A DNA stretch of 64,000 nucleotides from Bromus sterilis. Taxonomy: Eukaryota; Streptophyta; Magnoliopsida; Poales; Poaceae. How positions within the stretch are numbered: position 1 is the stretch's first letter; each line of letters opens with the position of its first letter. This document shows, piece by piece, positions 35,636-49,588 of this stretch. The position numbers and the translations under genes are program-made. The stretch covers positions 68,594,770 through 68,658,769 of the forward strand of contig OX465595.1 of the NCBI GenBank assembly GCA_950022295.1, read 5' to 3'. The notes under the pieces are model-generated. The model worked only from the letters and a program-made list of their open reading frames with translations, was not told where the DNA came from and did no database searches.

Positions 35636-38600
35636 GTCTCCCACTTGCACTAGAGTCAATAATATTATCAGTGCTTGAGCACTTTACACCTATGGCATAC
35701 CGGTGTAATACATGCTTCATTTGTGGTATAGACTTCATCATCGGATCTGACGTTTCAGGCCCGTTTGTATCTTGCATATCTTCGCGTTTTTATGCTATCA
35801 TAAAATTCACTAATTTTATCAGTTTAGCTTTGTATATGTTTGAATCATTTGGCAGGACCTTGGTTACTTAGAATAAGTCATGAAATCATTTCATCAATGT
35901 TCCATGAGCTTCAAGCATCTAAGAAACCATACCATGTTCATAAATGAATTGATGATTCAAAATACCCTCCCTTGTTACTTCTTTAAGCAACAATATACTT
36001 AGCCTCTGTTATAGAATTCGCCACAGTATCTAACTTAACACAGTTCCTGTGCCACCCTTACGTGTGAAACACATAATCCCAATTAAAATCGAAAATCGGT
36101 CGGAGTAGGTATGAAGACTGAATTGGTGTAACTGATTTACATCAAAAAATCAGCTGGTGTAACTCATTACAACGAGCCCTTCATTATCTCCATTTTTCGA
36201 GAAACATATCTTATCTTTCATAAGTTTAACTTTTCACTGTTTGTCCAATGATCAACATCTTGATCACTTTGGTATCTTTCTCAAAACCTTTTGGAGCATT
36301 GGACATATCTGGTTGTTTTAGATATTATGGTGTACATGATTTTTCCAAACACACAGGTGAGTGGAATTCAATTCACGTGCTTTTGCTTATCTGTGTTCAT
36401 GAACACCGATTTCTGCAAATAACTTTTCACCATGACCTCGGCAAGAACATCCTTCTTGGCGTTTCATACTAAACTACTTTAGTATCATATCAATATGTAG
36501 TGTTGGCTTTAGCATGATCAGGCACTTACTATCTTCATAGATCACTTTGCTCAATACTAATGCTATATTAGCCCAAGTTCTTCAACTGAAAACTATTTCT
36601 AATGAAGTCCTTATTCGTGTCAAGAAGTTTATATCATTTCCAATCAACAATATGTCATCTACATAAGGTTTTAGAAATATCATTCAGCTCCCACTTACTT
36701 TCTTGAACATTCAAGCATCTTCGTTTATTCCCGATGAAAACAAACTCTTTTGGCAATTTCATCATAACGAAAATTCCAACTCCATTGTGCTAGCTTCAGT
36801 CCATCACTGGATATCCAAGGCTTGCATCTATTTTAGCATCCTTTGAATCGACAAAACATTCCGGTCGTATCACATATATGTCCTTTGTTATATTTCCATG
36901 TAGGAACTTTGTTTTGACGTTCATTCTACCATATTTTATAAATGAGATATGTAGTAATTGCTAATATAACCCGAACTGACTAAAGCATCTCTACGTTCGA
37001 AACTATTTCGCCGTAGTCAACCTTTGAACTTGCTAGAAAACAATTTTCCAACGAGTTGAGCTTTATGGATAAAACAATTTCATCTGAATCAGTTATAGAT
37101 CCATTTATATATTCTTCAGACTCTTCGTCTTTCGGAGGGTCTGCCAAGTTCAAAACTTGACTTACTTCCATGGATACTATCTCGGATTATTTGGCATTTA
37201 GCCAAATCCCGTAGTCAGGGCCCATCAACGCTGCTTTGTATATCACAGGTTTATCATTGTCGAACAATAATATCTTGTTTTACATATCATGAATGTTTAT
37301 ACGAGTTTTGTCTAACCTGTGTGGTTCAGCTGCGCACTTATTTGAAGATTCAACAATCTTTAACAAGTTGCACTGTCCTCCCACTCAATCTTTTGCAAGA
37401 AACTATTTTCTTGAAAACACATTGTTCTTAACAGCAAACAGTTTTTATTTTGTGTAGTGATAGAGGAATACCAAACCTTTTTGAATAACCTTAACAAAGT
37501 AGCACTTATCTGATTTGGTGTTTTGAGCATGTCAAACATACGTCTCATATACCCAAATTTTAAGAAAAGACAATATGGTTTTAACACTTCCATACCATAT
37601 CTAATATGATGTCATTTCAACAGATTTGATGGTGCTCTTTTCAGTGTAAAAGTTGTAGTCACTAACGCATAACTTTAATAAGTATAATGGCAATTTGATA
37701 AACGTCATGTTTGATCTTACCGTGTCATACTTGGCTTGATTATGTCTCTCGAACACTTTACTCAGAGTGGTGTTTCGAGAGGCACAAGTTATGACACCTT
37801 TTCACAACTCATCAGACGTTCGCTAAACTTGTAACTCAAATATTACTTTCCACCATCCAATTTGCAGAAGCACTATTTCTTGTTACAACACACTTCTATT
37901 TCACTCTAAAATTCCTTGAACATTTCAAAAATTTCAGATGTATGCCTCCATTGAACAGATATCCACATATTTACTTCAATTGATGAGTGAAGATAGAAAA
38001 TCCACTGCACACAACTACACTTATTGGATTACACACATCAGCATGTATGATTTGCAATAATTTAGTTGCCCGTTCATGCATGGCCTATCAACGGTGTTTT
38101 AGTCACATTACTTTTAGACATTGTATGCAAGCGTCAAGTGATTCATAATCATATGACTCAAAAGTCCATCACTTATGGAAATTCTTCATGCATGTTATGT
38201 CACTTGTGATAAATGCCAGTGCCACATCTATGTGGTATTTCTGTCAGTCTTGCGACGTTTAGCATTAGTGTTATGGATGTTTAGTATTATTATCAAGATT
38301 CATAACATACAACCTATTCATAATGGAAGTATGGCCTTTACGTTATTCATAGCTTTGAACAACTCTCTTGCAACAAACATGATTCAAAATGATGTTTTGC
38401 AACAAGGCTAAAGTGTAGTAACAATTTACTCAACTCTAAAATGAATTATGAAGATAATCATAGAGTCAACACACGGTATAGTAAACCTTTTACCGTGTTC
38501 CAGAGCGTGTCAAAACTCATCATTAGCTAGTCATAAAGGCCATAGTATTTCTTGCATCGAGTTGCAACAATATGCAATCGATGTGTTATTCCGGTGATCA

Positions 38601-40651
38601 ACAGTTTAATCACAATATACATAATCCACAATTAACTGCTTAATCATGATTCCCAAGAATTACATCTCTTGACGATCAATGAATTCATCTATAACTCCGT
38701 ATGACTTTCACTTCTGAGCTGGTTATTCCAGTCTTCTTTCGTTTTGCCTTTATACGTATCATAGTTCTATTTCCAATGTCACTCCTACTCACAAAAGCTC
38801 ACACGTGATTAAGGATGGCGCGGGCCATGGACTTTCCGGCGTGTAAGTCTTACTAACACCTTTTGGAACTTCCTTTCCCTTAATTCCCATCATCATATGA
38901 TCGGTGTTCTTCTGGATCCCACACTTATCAGTTTTGTTTGAGCACAATGAACATTTTCACTAATGCTTACAATCATACATTGTACTAGATATCTTTTATC
39001 CTATATCAATTGTCTTACTCTGAAAACAGTTTTTCAATTCCATGAATGTCAAGTAACTATCCCAAACGTTTCGAAGTTCGGGTTTCATGGTGGTGAAGAC
39101 AATGCACTTAGCTGTGGTGGAATTCTAGCATTTTGGATTATGGACGCAAGTCACATCATCCATAGCATCAGCGGGAGAGCATCAAAAATTTGCGATAGGA
39201 CAAGCTCCTTCTCGACACTATTGAGGATAGTCCTCACAATACAGTACCAATCGTAAAGTTTTTACCAGATAATACAGTTAATCAAAATCAATTGGGAAGG
39301 TGGTAACGCGAGCCATTATTCTACAACGATAATGCAAATACTAAGAATTTGTTCATAATTAAGTTGCACTTGTGATCAATTTAATTACTAAGTGCGCTCC
39401 CACTCAGATCAATATCTCTCGTAATTGATGCTGGAGTGATTCAAGATCCAACCCAATCGTCCGCCATTGATGTGACATCACTGATGACTTAGACTGGACC
39501 GGTAGACCAACTTGCCAATCACGCCAAAGGTGATTCTTGTTCATCTTTCGATGGGCGTGTTCCGGTAGCAAACTTTTATCCAAACCGTCAAGACAACCAA
39601 GTGTAATTGCAGTGTGTTCTTAGCACACCTGCCTTTTATGCGTCACACCGTGTGCACCCATGTGACATGACCTGCTCCGGTGTGAAACATAGTATAGACG
39701 GTGCTACAGTTGGAAGAACACTATCAACTTGATATTGTGTTGCGAGAGATCACCCTAATAAAATACGACTACCGCGCATCAAACAAGGGTGCATCAAAGG
39801 GATAAACATCACAGGAAGTTCATAAAATTATGTGATATAGTATAGCCCTTTGCTTCGTGAAGTCTTCGTTGTCTTCACATCGTCGTGGTAGAAGTCACCG
39901 TGTCCACCAACCTTCTCCTTGGCACCGGGACCAACACCACGGCTTCCGGCATGTGCGTCGGGGTCCACCTCCGCATCGTAGATCATCACCTTGCATCTAT
40001 CTATTGCTTTGCCTCGAGCTAATAAACAGTTCTGGCACGCAGGCCATAATTAAGTGACAATCATATGACTCCATTCATCATGCCGTACCACGACACGCAG
40101 GTTGCGAATAAATTTTACATAACATATAGCATCTCATACAAACACATTGCAAATCTTGAAGGCTATACCACATCACATGCATACTCTGCAAAAACAAGTT
40201 AGATCGCCATCTACACGGGTTGTTGCAAATTTTATCGTGGTTCATTAGCAGGTTACATGCAAACGTTGTTCCCTGTACAAACCAAACACGATACTTCATT
40301 GTTGCTAGTTTAACGTTCGGGGTGCGTGCAGCAACTAATGCCACAAGCCAAACTTCGTTCAACGCGTGACCCCCGTGTGGATTAGATTTCATAAAATCCA
40401 CAAGCCCCTCCGTGTTAAATATTCTATTGCGAGATTAAGATGAGATCCAAGGAGTTTGATGTAGACCATGATCAAGGCAACCAGCATACTGAAAGATGCA
40501 TAGAGGGATCGATGGAAAACTCAATCCTTGTAGCAAAACCTCAACTTGCCATCAAGCATAGAAAAAATCACATGACAGGGAAGCAACAAGAAAATCAATG
40601 CCTCATATCACACATATGATCTAGATCTAAACATGCATCTAATCAAGGACC
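35636..40651 (-). pseudogene. Decayed Copia pol of element H
   Basis: The region has no long frame, but conceptual minus-strand reading across stops shows Copia RT: VDYGEIVSNVEML near 37010 (family pattern VDYEETFSPV), a KVPTWKYN-like stretch near 36910, and YVDDILLIGND at 36634-36666 with the two catalytic Asp. The polypurine tract (minus AAGTGGGAGACTG) adjoins the left LTR. Many stops and frameshifts make it non-functional. Gag and integrase segments were not recognised with confidence. Confidence 0.68.
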
Positions 40652-40664
40652 GCTCATGATACCA
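40652..40664 (-). promoter_or_regulatory. Primer-binding site of element H
   Basis: Minus-strand TGGTATCATGAGC, one base from the middle LTR, is the initiator-Met-type site as in element F. Confidence 0.85.
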
Positions 40665-40665
40665 C

Positions 40666-42827
40666 TGTTGAGAAACGTAGTAGAAAACAAAAAAATTCGG
40701 CATACGAATCAAGAACCCAAGATCATCCAAGAAGATTGCATACAAGGTTTTAGGTCATGGCTCACCAACCGATGTAGCGGAAGTAGAGTTGGTGTAGCTC
40801 GTTGAAGTAGATCTCGCGGATCATCCCAGAAACAGTCCCTCGATCAAGATCACCGAGGAAGAAGAAGCACCTCGATCCGTCCCACGCACAAGTACCTCGA
40901 GCAAGTCCCTCGAACAAGATCTCCGAGGAAGAAGAAGAAGAAGTTCCTCGAAGAAGGATCAAAGATATGAACCCTCTACCGGTATCCACACATCCCGTAG
41001 CAGAAATCCAGCAGCGCTCCTCCGTCTAGAGAAGAACGCCACCGAGAAAAGTAGAGGGAGAAAATCCTAATGGATTCCGATCTAGAACAGCGTCTAAACC
41101 GGGGTCTAATTGTGGAGCAACGGGGTTTAGAGGAGGGAGGGTGGCGCAGGGGGGCTAGGGTTAAGTTGTGCTGCGCCCCCCACCCCCCCCCCCCCCCCAC
41201 ATTATATAGGTGGCCAAGAGGCCCCTTTGCCGGCCAAGGGAGGTGTGGAGTCTCTATGGGACTCCTACTCCCAAAGGGAGTCCTTCCCACCGGGGAATCC
41301 TACTCCAAAATGGATTGCAATCCTACTTGGAGTAGGATTGCTCCCTATGGCGCCCTCCCCACCTCCTAGCCGGCTAGGGTCTGCCTAGGTGGCTTTCCCC
41401 AAAGCTACGGGCGTGGGGTAGTGAGTGGTACTACCCGGAACCTTCCGGAACCTTCAAGAACCTTCCAGGACCATCCGGGACCTTCCGGGATGGTTTCGGG
41501 ACATTCCGGAACCTTCTGAAGCACTTCCAGGACCTTTCGGAACCGTTCTCGGACATTCCGGAGCCATCCGAATAGTTTCCAAGACCATCCGAGTTACAGT
41601 TTAAGCCACCCGATGACCGCTAAGGTTGTCGGGACTCCCAGCGATTGTCCGGAAACTATTCTGGTTGATCCAGGAATTCCCCAGTACCATTCTCATATGT
41701 TCCGGAACCACCTGGGACTACTCCAAAGTGATCCGGACATATCCTTAAATACCCAAAACTACTTCTGGTGCCCTTATGAACTATTTCATAAATCCCCGAA
41801 ACTACTTCCGGTGCCCGTATGAACTATTCTGTTTTGCTTCCACTAGACCTTCTACCATTCCAGTATTCTAACAGACTACTGCTCGTTAAGTGTGTGACCC
41901 AATAGGTTCGGTATAATGCGGACATGACTCAGAACATCTTCCGGACATAGGTCAACAGCCTTTTGTCAATAGCCAATAATCAACAGCGGAGCCATGGACA
42001 CCCATGTTGACTCCCGCACATACACGAAGAAACTTCGAGTGAACCATTATGTTTAGTCATGTACCATTCACTTTGCTTCGCGATATATGACAAAGTTAGA
42101 GGAGAGAAGTTTGGCACCCATGTCTAACAACTTCTTGAACACAAGCCACTCGTTATCCTCTTTGCTCGTTTGTCCCTTTTTTCTCGTTATCGTATTCCGG
42201 TATCCCCGTGACTGAATCACAATGCGTCTGGCCAGACTATAATGGATACCGTAAATACTGAGTGGGCCCGAAGTGAATATCTTCTTCATCGTGAAGGAGA
42301 AAATCGCAATCTTGAACTATCACAGTTATTAGACACACTATCCAATGTAACCAGAACTTATTTTACTACTTCCCAGTAACGAGAAGATTCATCTAAGAAC
42401 CAAAGCACATCTTCCTGTGTGAAGCAACTTGATACTCTCATGGTCTAAGGAATTACGTATATGATAACATTTCATGATATGACTTATAACATTGTTACGA
42501 TGTGATCTCTAAGTATATCATTCAATACTAGGGTCGGTTCAACATCATTGTTCTGCTAACAATATGTTCTCATTGCTACTGACATCCTTTTTACAAGAAC
42601 AATGTCCATGATTAAGAAAACGTAATCATCAGTTAGCACATGAGCTGGTCTTAGAGGCTAAACCAGGAACTCTTGGTGTTTACATTTCCACACATGCAAG
42701 TGAGTTTTCTTCTGAATCTCATAGTCAGGGTCATTGCAATTATAGCACAGAAATATAAACATTAATTACGAACGTGGAAATATATATAATAACATTTTAT
42801 TATTGCCTCTAGGGCATATTTCCAACA
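40666..42827 (-). repeat. Middle LTR of element H
   Basis: It is 2162 bp and closely matches 33475-35635. It has a longer C run (18 C at about 41182-41199) near its TATA box (41202-41208). It acts as 3' LTR for the truncated unit and 5' LTR for the other. Confidence 0.92.
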
Positions 42828-44677
42828 ATCTCCCACTTGCACTAGAGTCAATAATATTATCAGTGCTTGAGCACTTTACACCTATGGCATACCGGTGTAA
42901 TACATGCTTCATTTGTGGTATAAACTTCATCATCGGATCTGACGTTTCAGGCCCGTTTGTATCTTGCATATCTTCGCGTTTTTATGCTATCATAAAATTC
43001 TCTAATTTTATCAGTTTAGCTTTGTATATGTTTGAATCATTTGGCAGGACCTTGGTTCCTTAGAATAAGTCATGAAATCATTTCATCAATGTTCCATGAG
43101 CTTCAAGCATCTAAGAAACCATACCATGTTCATAAATGAACTGATGATTCAAAATACCCTCCCTTGTTACTTCTTTAAGCAACAATATATTTAGCCTCTG
43201 TTATAGAATTCTCCACAGTATCTAACTTAACACAGTTCCTTCATATTGTGCCACGCTTACGTGTGAAACACATAATCTCAATTAAAATCGAAAATCGGTC
43301 GGAGTAGGTATGAAGACTGAATTGGTGTAACTGATTTACATCAAAAATTCAGCTGGTGTAACTCATTACAACGAGCTCTTCATTATCTCCATTTTTCGAG
43401 AAACATATCTTATCTTTCATAAGTTTAAGTTTTCACTGTTAGTCCAATGATCAACATCTTGATCACTTTGGTATCTTGCTCAAACCCTTTTGGAGCATTG
43501 GACATATCTGGTTGTTTTACATATTATGGTGTACATGATTTTTCCAAACACACAGGTGAGTGGAATTCAATTCACATGCTTTTGCTTATCTGTGTTCATG
43601 AACACCGATTTCTGCAAACAACTTTTCACCATGACCTCGGCAAGAACATCCTTCTTGGCGTTTCATACTAAACTACTTTAGTATCATATCAATATGTAGT
43701 GTTGGCTTTAGCATGATCGGGAACTTACTATCTTCATAGATCACTTTGCTCAATACTAATGCTATATTAGCCCAAGTTCTTCAACTGAAAAACTATTTCC
43801 AATGAAGTCCTTATTCGTGTCAAGAAATTTATATCATTTCCAATCAACAATATGTCATATACATAAGGTTTTAGAAATATCATTCAGCTCCCATTTACTT
43901 TCTTGAACATTCAAGCATCTTCGTTTATTCCCGATGAAAACAAACTCTTTTGGAAATTTCATCATAACGAATATTCCAAATCCATTGTGCTAGCTTCAGT
44001 CCATCCCTGGATATCCAAGGCTTGCATCTATTTTAGCATCCTTTGAATCGACAAAACATTCCGGTCGTATCACATATACGTCCTTTGTTATATTTCCGTG
44101 TAGGAACTTTGTTTTGACGTTCATTCTACCACATCTTATAAATGAGATATGTAGTAATTGCTAATATAACCCGAACTGACTAAAGCATCTCTACGGTCGA
44201 AACTATTTCGAAGTAGTCAACCTTTGAACTTGCTAGAAAACAATTTTCCAACGAGTTGAGATTTATGGATAAAACAATTTCATCTGAATCAGTTATAGAT
44301 CCATTTATATATTCTTCAGACTCTTAGTCGGAGGGTCAGCCAAGTTCAAAACTTGACTTACCTCCATGGATACTATCTCGGATTATTTGGCATTTAGCCA
44401 AATCCCGGAGTCAGGGCCCATCAACGCTTCTTTGTATATCACATGTTTATCATTGTCGAACAATAATATCTCGTTTTACATATCATGAATGTTTGTACGA
44501 GTTTTGTCTAACCTGTGTGGTTCAGCTGCGCACTTATTTGAAGATTCAACAATCTTTAACAAATTGCACTGTCCTCCCACTCACTCTTTTGCAAGAAACT
44601 ATTTTCTTCAAAACACTTATCAGTTTTGTTTGAGCACAATGAACATTTTCACTAATGCTTACAATCATACATTGTAG
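42828..44677 (-). pseudogene. Second, shortened internal region of element H
   Basis: It matches 35636-37420 and then a short piece of 38925-38990. Two deletions are seen: one joins ...AAAACAC to TTATCAG near 44617, and one joins internal sequence to the middle of an LTR near 44675. A degraded RT segment matching that of the other unit lies inside. It has no primer site. Confidence 0.8.
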
Positions 44678-45147
44678 CCAGAACTTATTTTACTACTTGC
44701 CAGTAACGGGTAGATTCATCTAAGAACCACAGCACATCTTCCGGTGTGAAGCAACGTGATACTCTCATGGTCTAAGGAATTACGTATATGATAACATTTC
44801 ATGATATGACTTATAACGTTGTTACGATGTGATCTCTAAGTATATCATTCAATACTAGGGTCGGTTCAACATCATTGTTCTGCTAACAATATGTTCTCAT
44901 TGCTACTGACATCCTTGTTACAAGAACAATGTCCACGATTAAGAAAACGTAATCATCAGTTAGCACATGAGCTGGTCTTAGAGGCTAAACCAGGAACTCT
45001 TGGTGTTTACATTTCCACACATGCAAGTGAGTTTTCTTCTGAATCTCATAGTCAGGGTCATTGCAATTATAGCACAGAAATATAAACATTAATTACGAAC
45101 GTGGAAATATAACATTTTATTATTGCCTCTAGGGCATATTTCCAACA
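44678..45147 (-). repeat. Truncated right LTR of element H
   Basis: Only the outer ~470 bases of the LTR remain, matching 42351-42827 with an 8-base loss. The end ATATTTCCAACA and the GGAAA duplication are intact. Confidence 0.9.
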
Positions 45148-45434
45148 GGAAAGCGTGCGTTGATCTTCAAGCGAAGTGGAGGGCCCTGAAAGGTTAAGAG
45201 AAAGATCATATTGAGGTTGGACAAACCCCACCATGATGGGATTGTTGGACCTCCTTGCTGTTGGGCAGTGATAGTCTTGACTTCCTCCCTCACTGAGCGC
45301 TCCATCTCCGCTTGTCTTGCGGCATTTTCTTCTTCGGTAGCCCAATCGACGTGCTTCCCTTGATTATGATCCTTCTGGACTTGACGTAGACGCCATCCCA
45401 AAAAGTCCTCTCCGCTCGAGCCACAAGCAGACAT
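45148..45434 (-). pseudogene. N-terminal part of the unit B ORF after integrase
   Basis: It begins MSACGSSGEDFLGWRLRQVQ and matches the intact ORF at 53722-54159 until a frameshift after AQQQGG near 45245. Element H then cuts it at 45147. The rest is at 33320-33469. Confidence 0.8.
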
Positions 45435-45774
45435 CTCTACTACTCAACTTTTAGTCCTGGAAGAAACAGCTCGAAAAGAAAACACACGAAATCGCAAGAT
45501 TCGCTGCCGGAACGACCCGGGCAAATATATAGCAAAACTTTCTGCACAGAAAGGAAGGTAACAGGTCAAAGTGGAGTCGGAGACGGGCTACGGGGTGCCC
45601 AGGCGGCCTCCCGGCGCGGCCAGGGGTGGGGCCACGCCAGGGGCCGCCGGGGCCCCCTGGAGCTGGTCTCCGGCTCCACTTAGGCCTCAAATTTTCTATA
45701 TTTTGCAAAAACTCATAATCTGGAACTTTCATGACGGTTTCGCGATGTTTCCTTACCGTAATACATACCTTTCC
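45435..45774 (-). other. Spacer between integrase and the small ORF, unit B
   Basis: This is GC-rich and non-coding, about 340 bases, matching 54160-54501. It holds CCAGGGGTGGGGCC, a phrase also present in the B/C LTRs (for example near 31400), so LTR-like promoter or leader sequence may be duplicated here. Confidence 0.5.
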
Positions 45775-48288
45775 TTATTCTGCCTCTGCTGGTGTCTGAA
45801 ACGGGGCTGCTACATGTTCTTCATGAGATTTTGTGTATACCAAATCCACATCAACATTGACAGGATCTCCTGCTATGTAATGCTTAAGTCTTTGCCCATT
45901 CAACACTCGAGGTTTGCTGCCTTCGAAATTGTTAATCTTGATCGCACCCGAGCGGTAGACTTCCTCAATATGAAATGGCCCTTCCCACCTGGAAAGTAGT
46001 TTACCTGGAGAAAAGTTGAAACGGGATCTAAACAACAAAAATTTATCACCAACATTAAATTCACGTTTCAGAATCCTCCTATCATGCCACTTCTTTACCT
46101 TTTCCTTGAACATTTTAGCGCTCTCGTAAGCTTCACTTCTCCACTCATCTAGAGAAGTCAAGTTCATGAGACGCTTTTCACCAGCTAATTTCGGGTCAGC
46201 ATTAAGCTCTCTAATAGCCCAGAAAGCTTTGTGTTCTAATTCTAATGGCAAATGGCAAGCCTTGCCATAGACCATCTTATAGGGAGACAGGCCCATGGGG
46301 TTTTTGTAAGCAGTTCTATACGCCCACAAAGCATCCCCTAACTTATTTGACCAATCCTTTGTATTTCTATTGACTGTCTTCTATAAGATCAACTTGATCT
46401 CTCTATTGGTGAGCTCAACTTGCCCACTAGTTTGGGGGTGGTACGGTGAAGCAATTCTATGATTGACATCTACTTGGCTAAGGCTTTTTCTAAAAGCTCC
46501 GTGTGTAAAGTGTGAACCCCCATCAGTAATGAGGTACCTGGGTACTCCAAACCTAGGAAAAATTACATCCTTGAGCATTTTCAAAGATGTTTTGTGATCA
46601 GCACTTTCAGTGGGGATTGCTTCTACCCACTTGGTTACATAATCAACAGCAACTAAAATGTGAGTGTACTTGTGTGAGAAAGGAAAACGACCCATAAAAT
46701 AAAAACCCCAGCAATCAAAAGGCTCAATCACTAGAGAGTAATTCATAGGCATCTCATTCCTTCTACTAATATTACCAACTCTCTGACACTTATCATAGGA
46801 TAAAACATTCTTTCTAGCATCCTTAAAGAGAGTAGGCCAATAAAAACCTGATTGAAGAACCTTATGTGCGGTCCTCTCACCAGCATGATGTCCTCCATAT
46901 GGACTATCGTGACATTGTTTGAGAATGTCTTTTTGTTCATGCTCCGGTACGCATCTTCTCACGATCCCATCTGGACCTTCTTTGAAAATATGTGGGTCAT
47001 CCCAAAAGTAATGCCTCAAATCATGAAAGAACTTCTTCCTTTGCTGAAATGTTAAACCTGGAGGCAAAAACCTTGCAACGATAAAATTAGCATAATCTGC
47101 AAACCCAGGATCGGAGAGAGATTGTACTTTAACAACAGCTAGTTGTTCATCTGGGAAACTGTCGTTGACTGGAATGGGATCATGCGGTATATCTTCCATC
47201 TTTGAAATATTATCCACCACCGGATTGTCTGCTCCTTTTCTATCGACAATCTTCAAATCAAATTCTTGAAGAAGGAGTACCCATCGGATGAGCCTTGGTT
47301 TGACATCCTTCTTCTCCATGAGATATTTAATGGCAGCATGGTCAGTATGAACAATAATCTTAGAATCAACAATATACTGCCTAAACTTATCACAAGCAAA
47401 CACTACTGCCAAGAATTCATTCTCAGTAGTAGCATAATTATTTTGAGAACTATCAAGGGTTTTGCTGGCATACAATATAACATTCAACTTCTTATCAACC
47501 CTTTGTCCTAAAACAGCTCCAACAGCAAAATCACTAGCATCACACATAATTTCAAAAGGTAAATTCCAATCAGGTGGTTGTACTATAGGAGCAGTTATTA
47601 AAGCTTTCTTAAGAACTTTGAAGGCTTCCTTACAATCTTCATAAAAAACAAAAGGAACGTACTTCTGGAGAAGATTAGTGAGGGGTCTCAAAGTCTTAGA
47701 AAAGTCTTTAATAAATCTTCTATAGAAACCAGCATGACCGAGAAAACTACGAATACCTTTGATGTCTCGTGGATAGGGCATCCTTTCAATTGCTTTGATC
47801 TTGGCTCTGTCCACTTCAATTCCCCTCTCGGAAATCTTGTGTCCAAGAACAATTCCCGCATTGACCATAAAGTGGCACTTCTCCCAGTTAAGCACCAAAT
47901 TTGTCTCCTCACATCTCTGCAAAACTTTATTAAGGTTGTGGAGACAATGGTGAAAAGAGGTTCCATAGACGGAGAAATCGTCCATGAATACCTCCACAAT
48001 TTCTTCACATAAACCATGAAAGATAGCAGACATACACCTTTGAAAAGTAGCAGGGGCATTACATAAACCAAAAGGCATACGTCTGTAAGCATAAGTACCA
48101 TAGGGACAAGTAAAAGTGGTCTTCTCTTGATCAGCAGTGTTAACATGAATTTCAAAGAAGCCAGAATAACCATCTAGATAGCAAAAGTGAGTGTTTTTGG
48201 ATAACCTTTCAAGCATTTGGTCAATGAACGGCAACGGGTAGTGGTCCTTCCTGGTTGCCTTGTTCAGCTTCCTGTAATCAATACACAT
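45775..48288 (-). pseudogene. Unit B pol: reverse transcriptase, RNase H, integrase; one stop
   Basis: From CIDYRKLNKATRKDHYPLPF (RT) through MPFGLCNAPATFQR and FMDDFSVYG (catalytic Asp pair), to RNase H (MCDASDFAVGAVLGQ, HTDHAAIKYL). The integrase follows with HHAGERTAHKVLQ, catalytic pieces VAVDYVTKWVEA, ITDGGSHF and SGQVELTNREIK, and a C-terminal GPFHIEEVYRSGAIKI. A TAG at 46381-46383 breaks it just after the integrase core; the same frame goes on to a stop at 45775. The homologous codon in unit C is a Gln codon. In the integrase zinc finger the first Cys of the usual CxxC is Tyr (SYDKCQRV). The order RT-RNase H-integrase is that of Ty3/Gypsy. Confidence 0.92.
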
Positions 48289-48334
48289 TCTATATCCAAT
48301 AATAATTCTCTGAGGTATTAGTTCATTCTTATCA

Positions 48335-49588
48335 TTAGGAACTACAGTTGTTCCTCCTTTCTTTGGAACATGATGAACTGGGCTTACTATCAGCTATAGG
48401 ATAGATAATACCTGCGGCTAGAAGCTTGAGAATCTCAGTCCTTACAACATCCATCATTTTAGGATTCAGCGGTCGTTGATGATCAACAACTGGTTTAGCA
48501 TCAGGCTCAAGGTTGATGGTATGTTGACAAATAGACGGACTAATCCCCTTAAGGTCATCAAGGGTATAGCCAATTGCACCTCGATGTTTGCGAAGTACTT
48601 CCAATAAATGCTCCTCTTCATATCCTGAAAGGTTAGAATTGACAATAACAGGATATACTTTCTTTTCATCTAAATAAGCATATTTGAGTGTATCGGGAAG
48701 AGGTTTAAGATCAAACACTGGATCTTCTTTTGATTGCGACAAAATTTCCAAAGGCTCAACTGGAAGGTTGTGCTTTAGGATAGCAGGTTGTCTTAGGAAT
48801 ATTTCGTCCAGCTCATTTCTCTCCTGCATGTGCAAATCATTCTCGTGGTCCTCCGTATATTGCTGCAAGGGATCGTTAGGAGGGATAGCAATGGAAGCAA
48901 TATCTTCAATAATCTTATCATTACTAGGCAAGTCAGTACCACGAGGCTGCTTAGAGAACTTAGAAAAAATAAATTCATATGGCTCACCATTGAATTCAAC
49001 AGAAACTTTACCTTTCTTGCAATCTATTATAGCTCCACAAGTTCTGAGAAAAGGTCTACCGAAAATAATGGGACAAAAATTATCCCTTACTGAACCAAGT
49101 ACTAGAAAGTCGGTAGGATACTTTACCTTTCCGCATAAGACTTCAACGTCTCTCACAATTCCGGTAGGAGAGATAGTTGCTCTGTTTGCAAGATGAATAG
49201 TGACATCAACTTCTTCAAGTTCACAAGGTGAAATTTCACCCATGATCTCTTGATAAAGTGAATACGGGATAGCACTGGCACTCGATCCCAAATCGCATAG
49301 CCCATAATAATTATGATCTCCTATTTTGACAGATACTACTGGAGTACCTGAAATTGGGCCCTTATTCTTGGCTGTGACAAGGTTAGTGGAAACAGCACAA
49401 AAATTTATATTGGAATCTAAAGCATTATTAGTAATAAGATCCTTAACCAATGCAACTCGAGGATCGACCTTGATCTGGTCCTCGGGTTCATCAATTCTTC
49501 TCTCGCTCTTATTCATTATGCATGTCACAAAAGAGTGCTCCCTTATTCTTACGGAAAAAGGGGGCTTTTCATATATAACTGCAGGCAC
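48335..49588 (-). pseudogene. Unit B protease and linker to RT
   Basis: The retropepsin-like domain has CDLGSSASAIP (catalytic Asp) and CPIIFGRPFLRTCGAIIDC. A long linker (CQHTINLEPDAKPVVDHQRP) leads into RT (ILKLLAAGIIYPIADSK). There the frame is lost: the WVSPVH segment usual at this point is missing and a short deletion near 48385 puts the protease and RT in different frames. The polyprotein could not have been made in one piece from this copy. Confidence 0.88.

Larger units (their letters stand above)
33475..45147 (-). mobile_element. Element H: BARE/Angela-type Copia element with three LTR copies
   Basis: The outer ends TGTTGAGAAAC and ATATTTCCAACA are flanked by exact GGAAA duplications (33470-33474 and 45148-45152). 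Minus-strand order: truncated LTR (45147-44678), 3' half of an internal region (44677-42828), full LTR (42827-40666), primer site, full but decayed internal region, full LTR (35635-33475). The minus-strand LTR start TGTTGGAAATATGCCCTAGAGGC is the well-known BARE/Angela/WIS signature. It is inserted in the small ORF after integrase of unit B. No intact protein remains. Confidence 0.9.

Noticed and set aside
36248..36472. Plus-strand 74-residue frame duplicated at 43447-43671
   Set aside because: It is opposite to the decayed RT region of element H and duplicated only with it.
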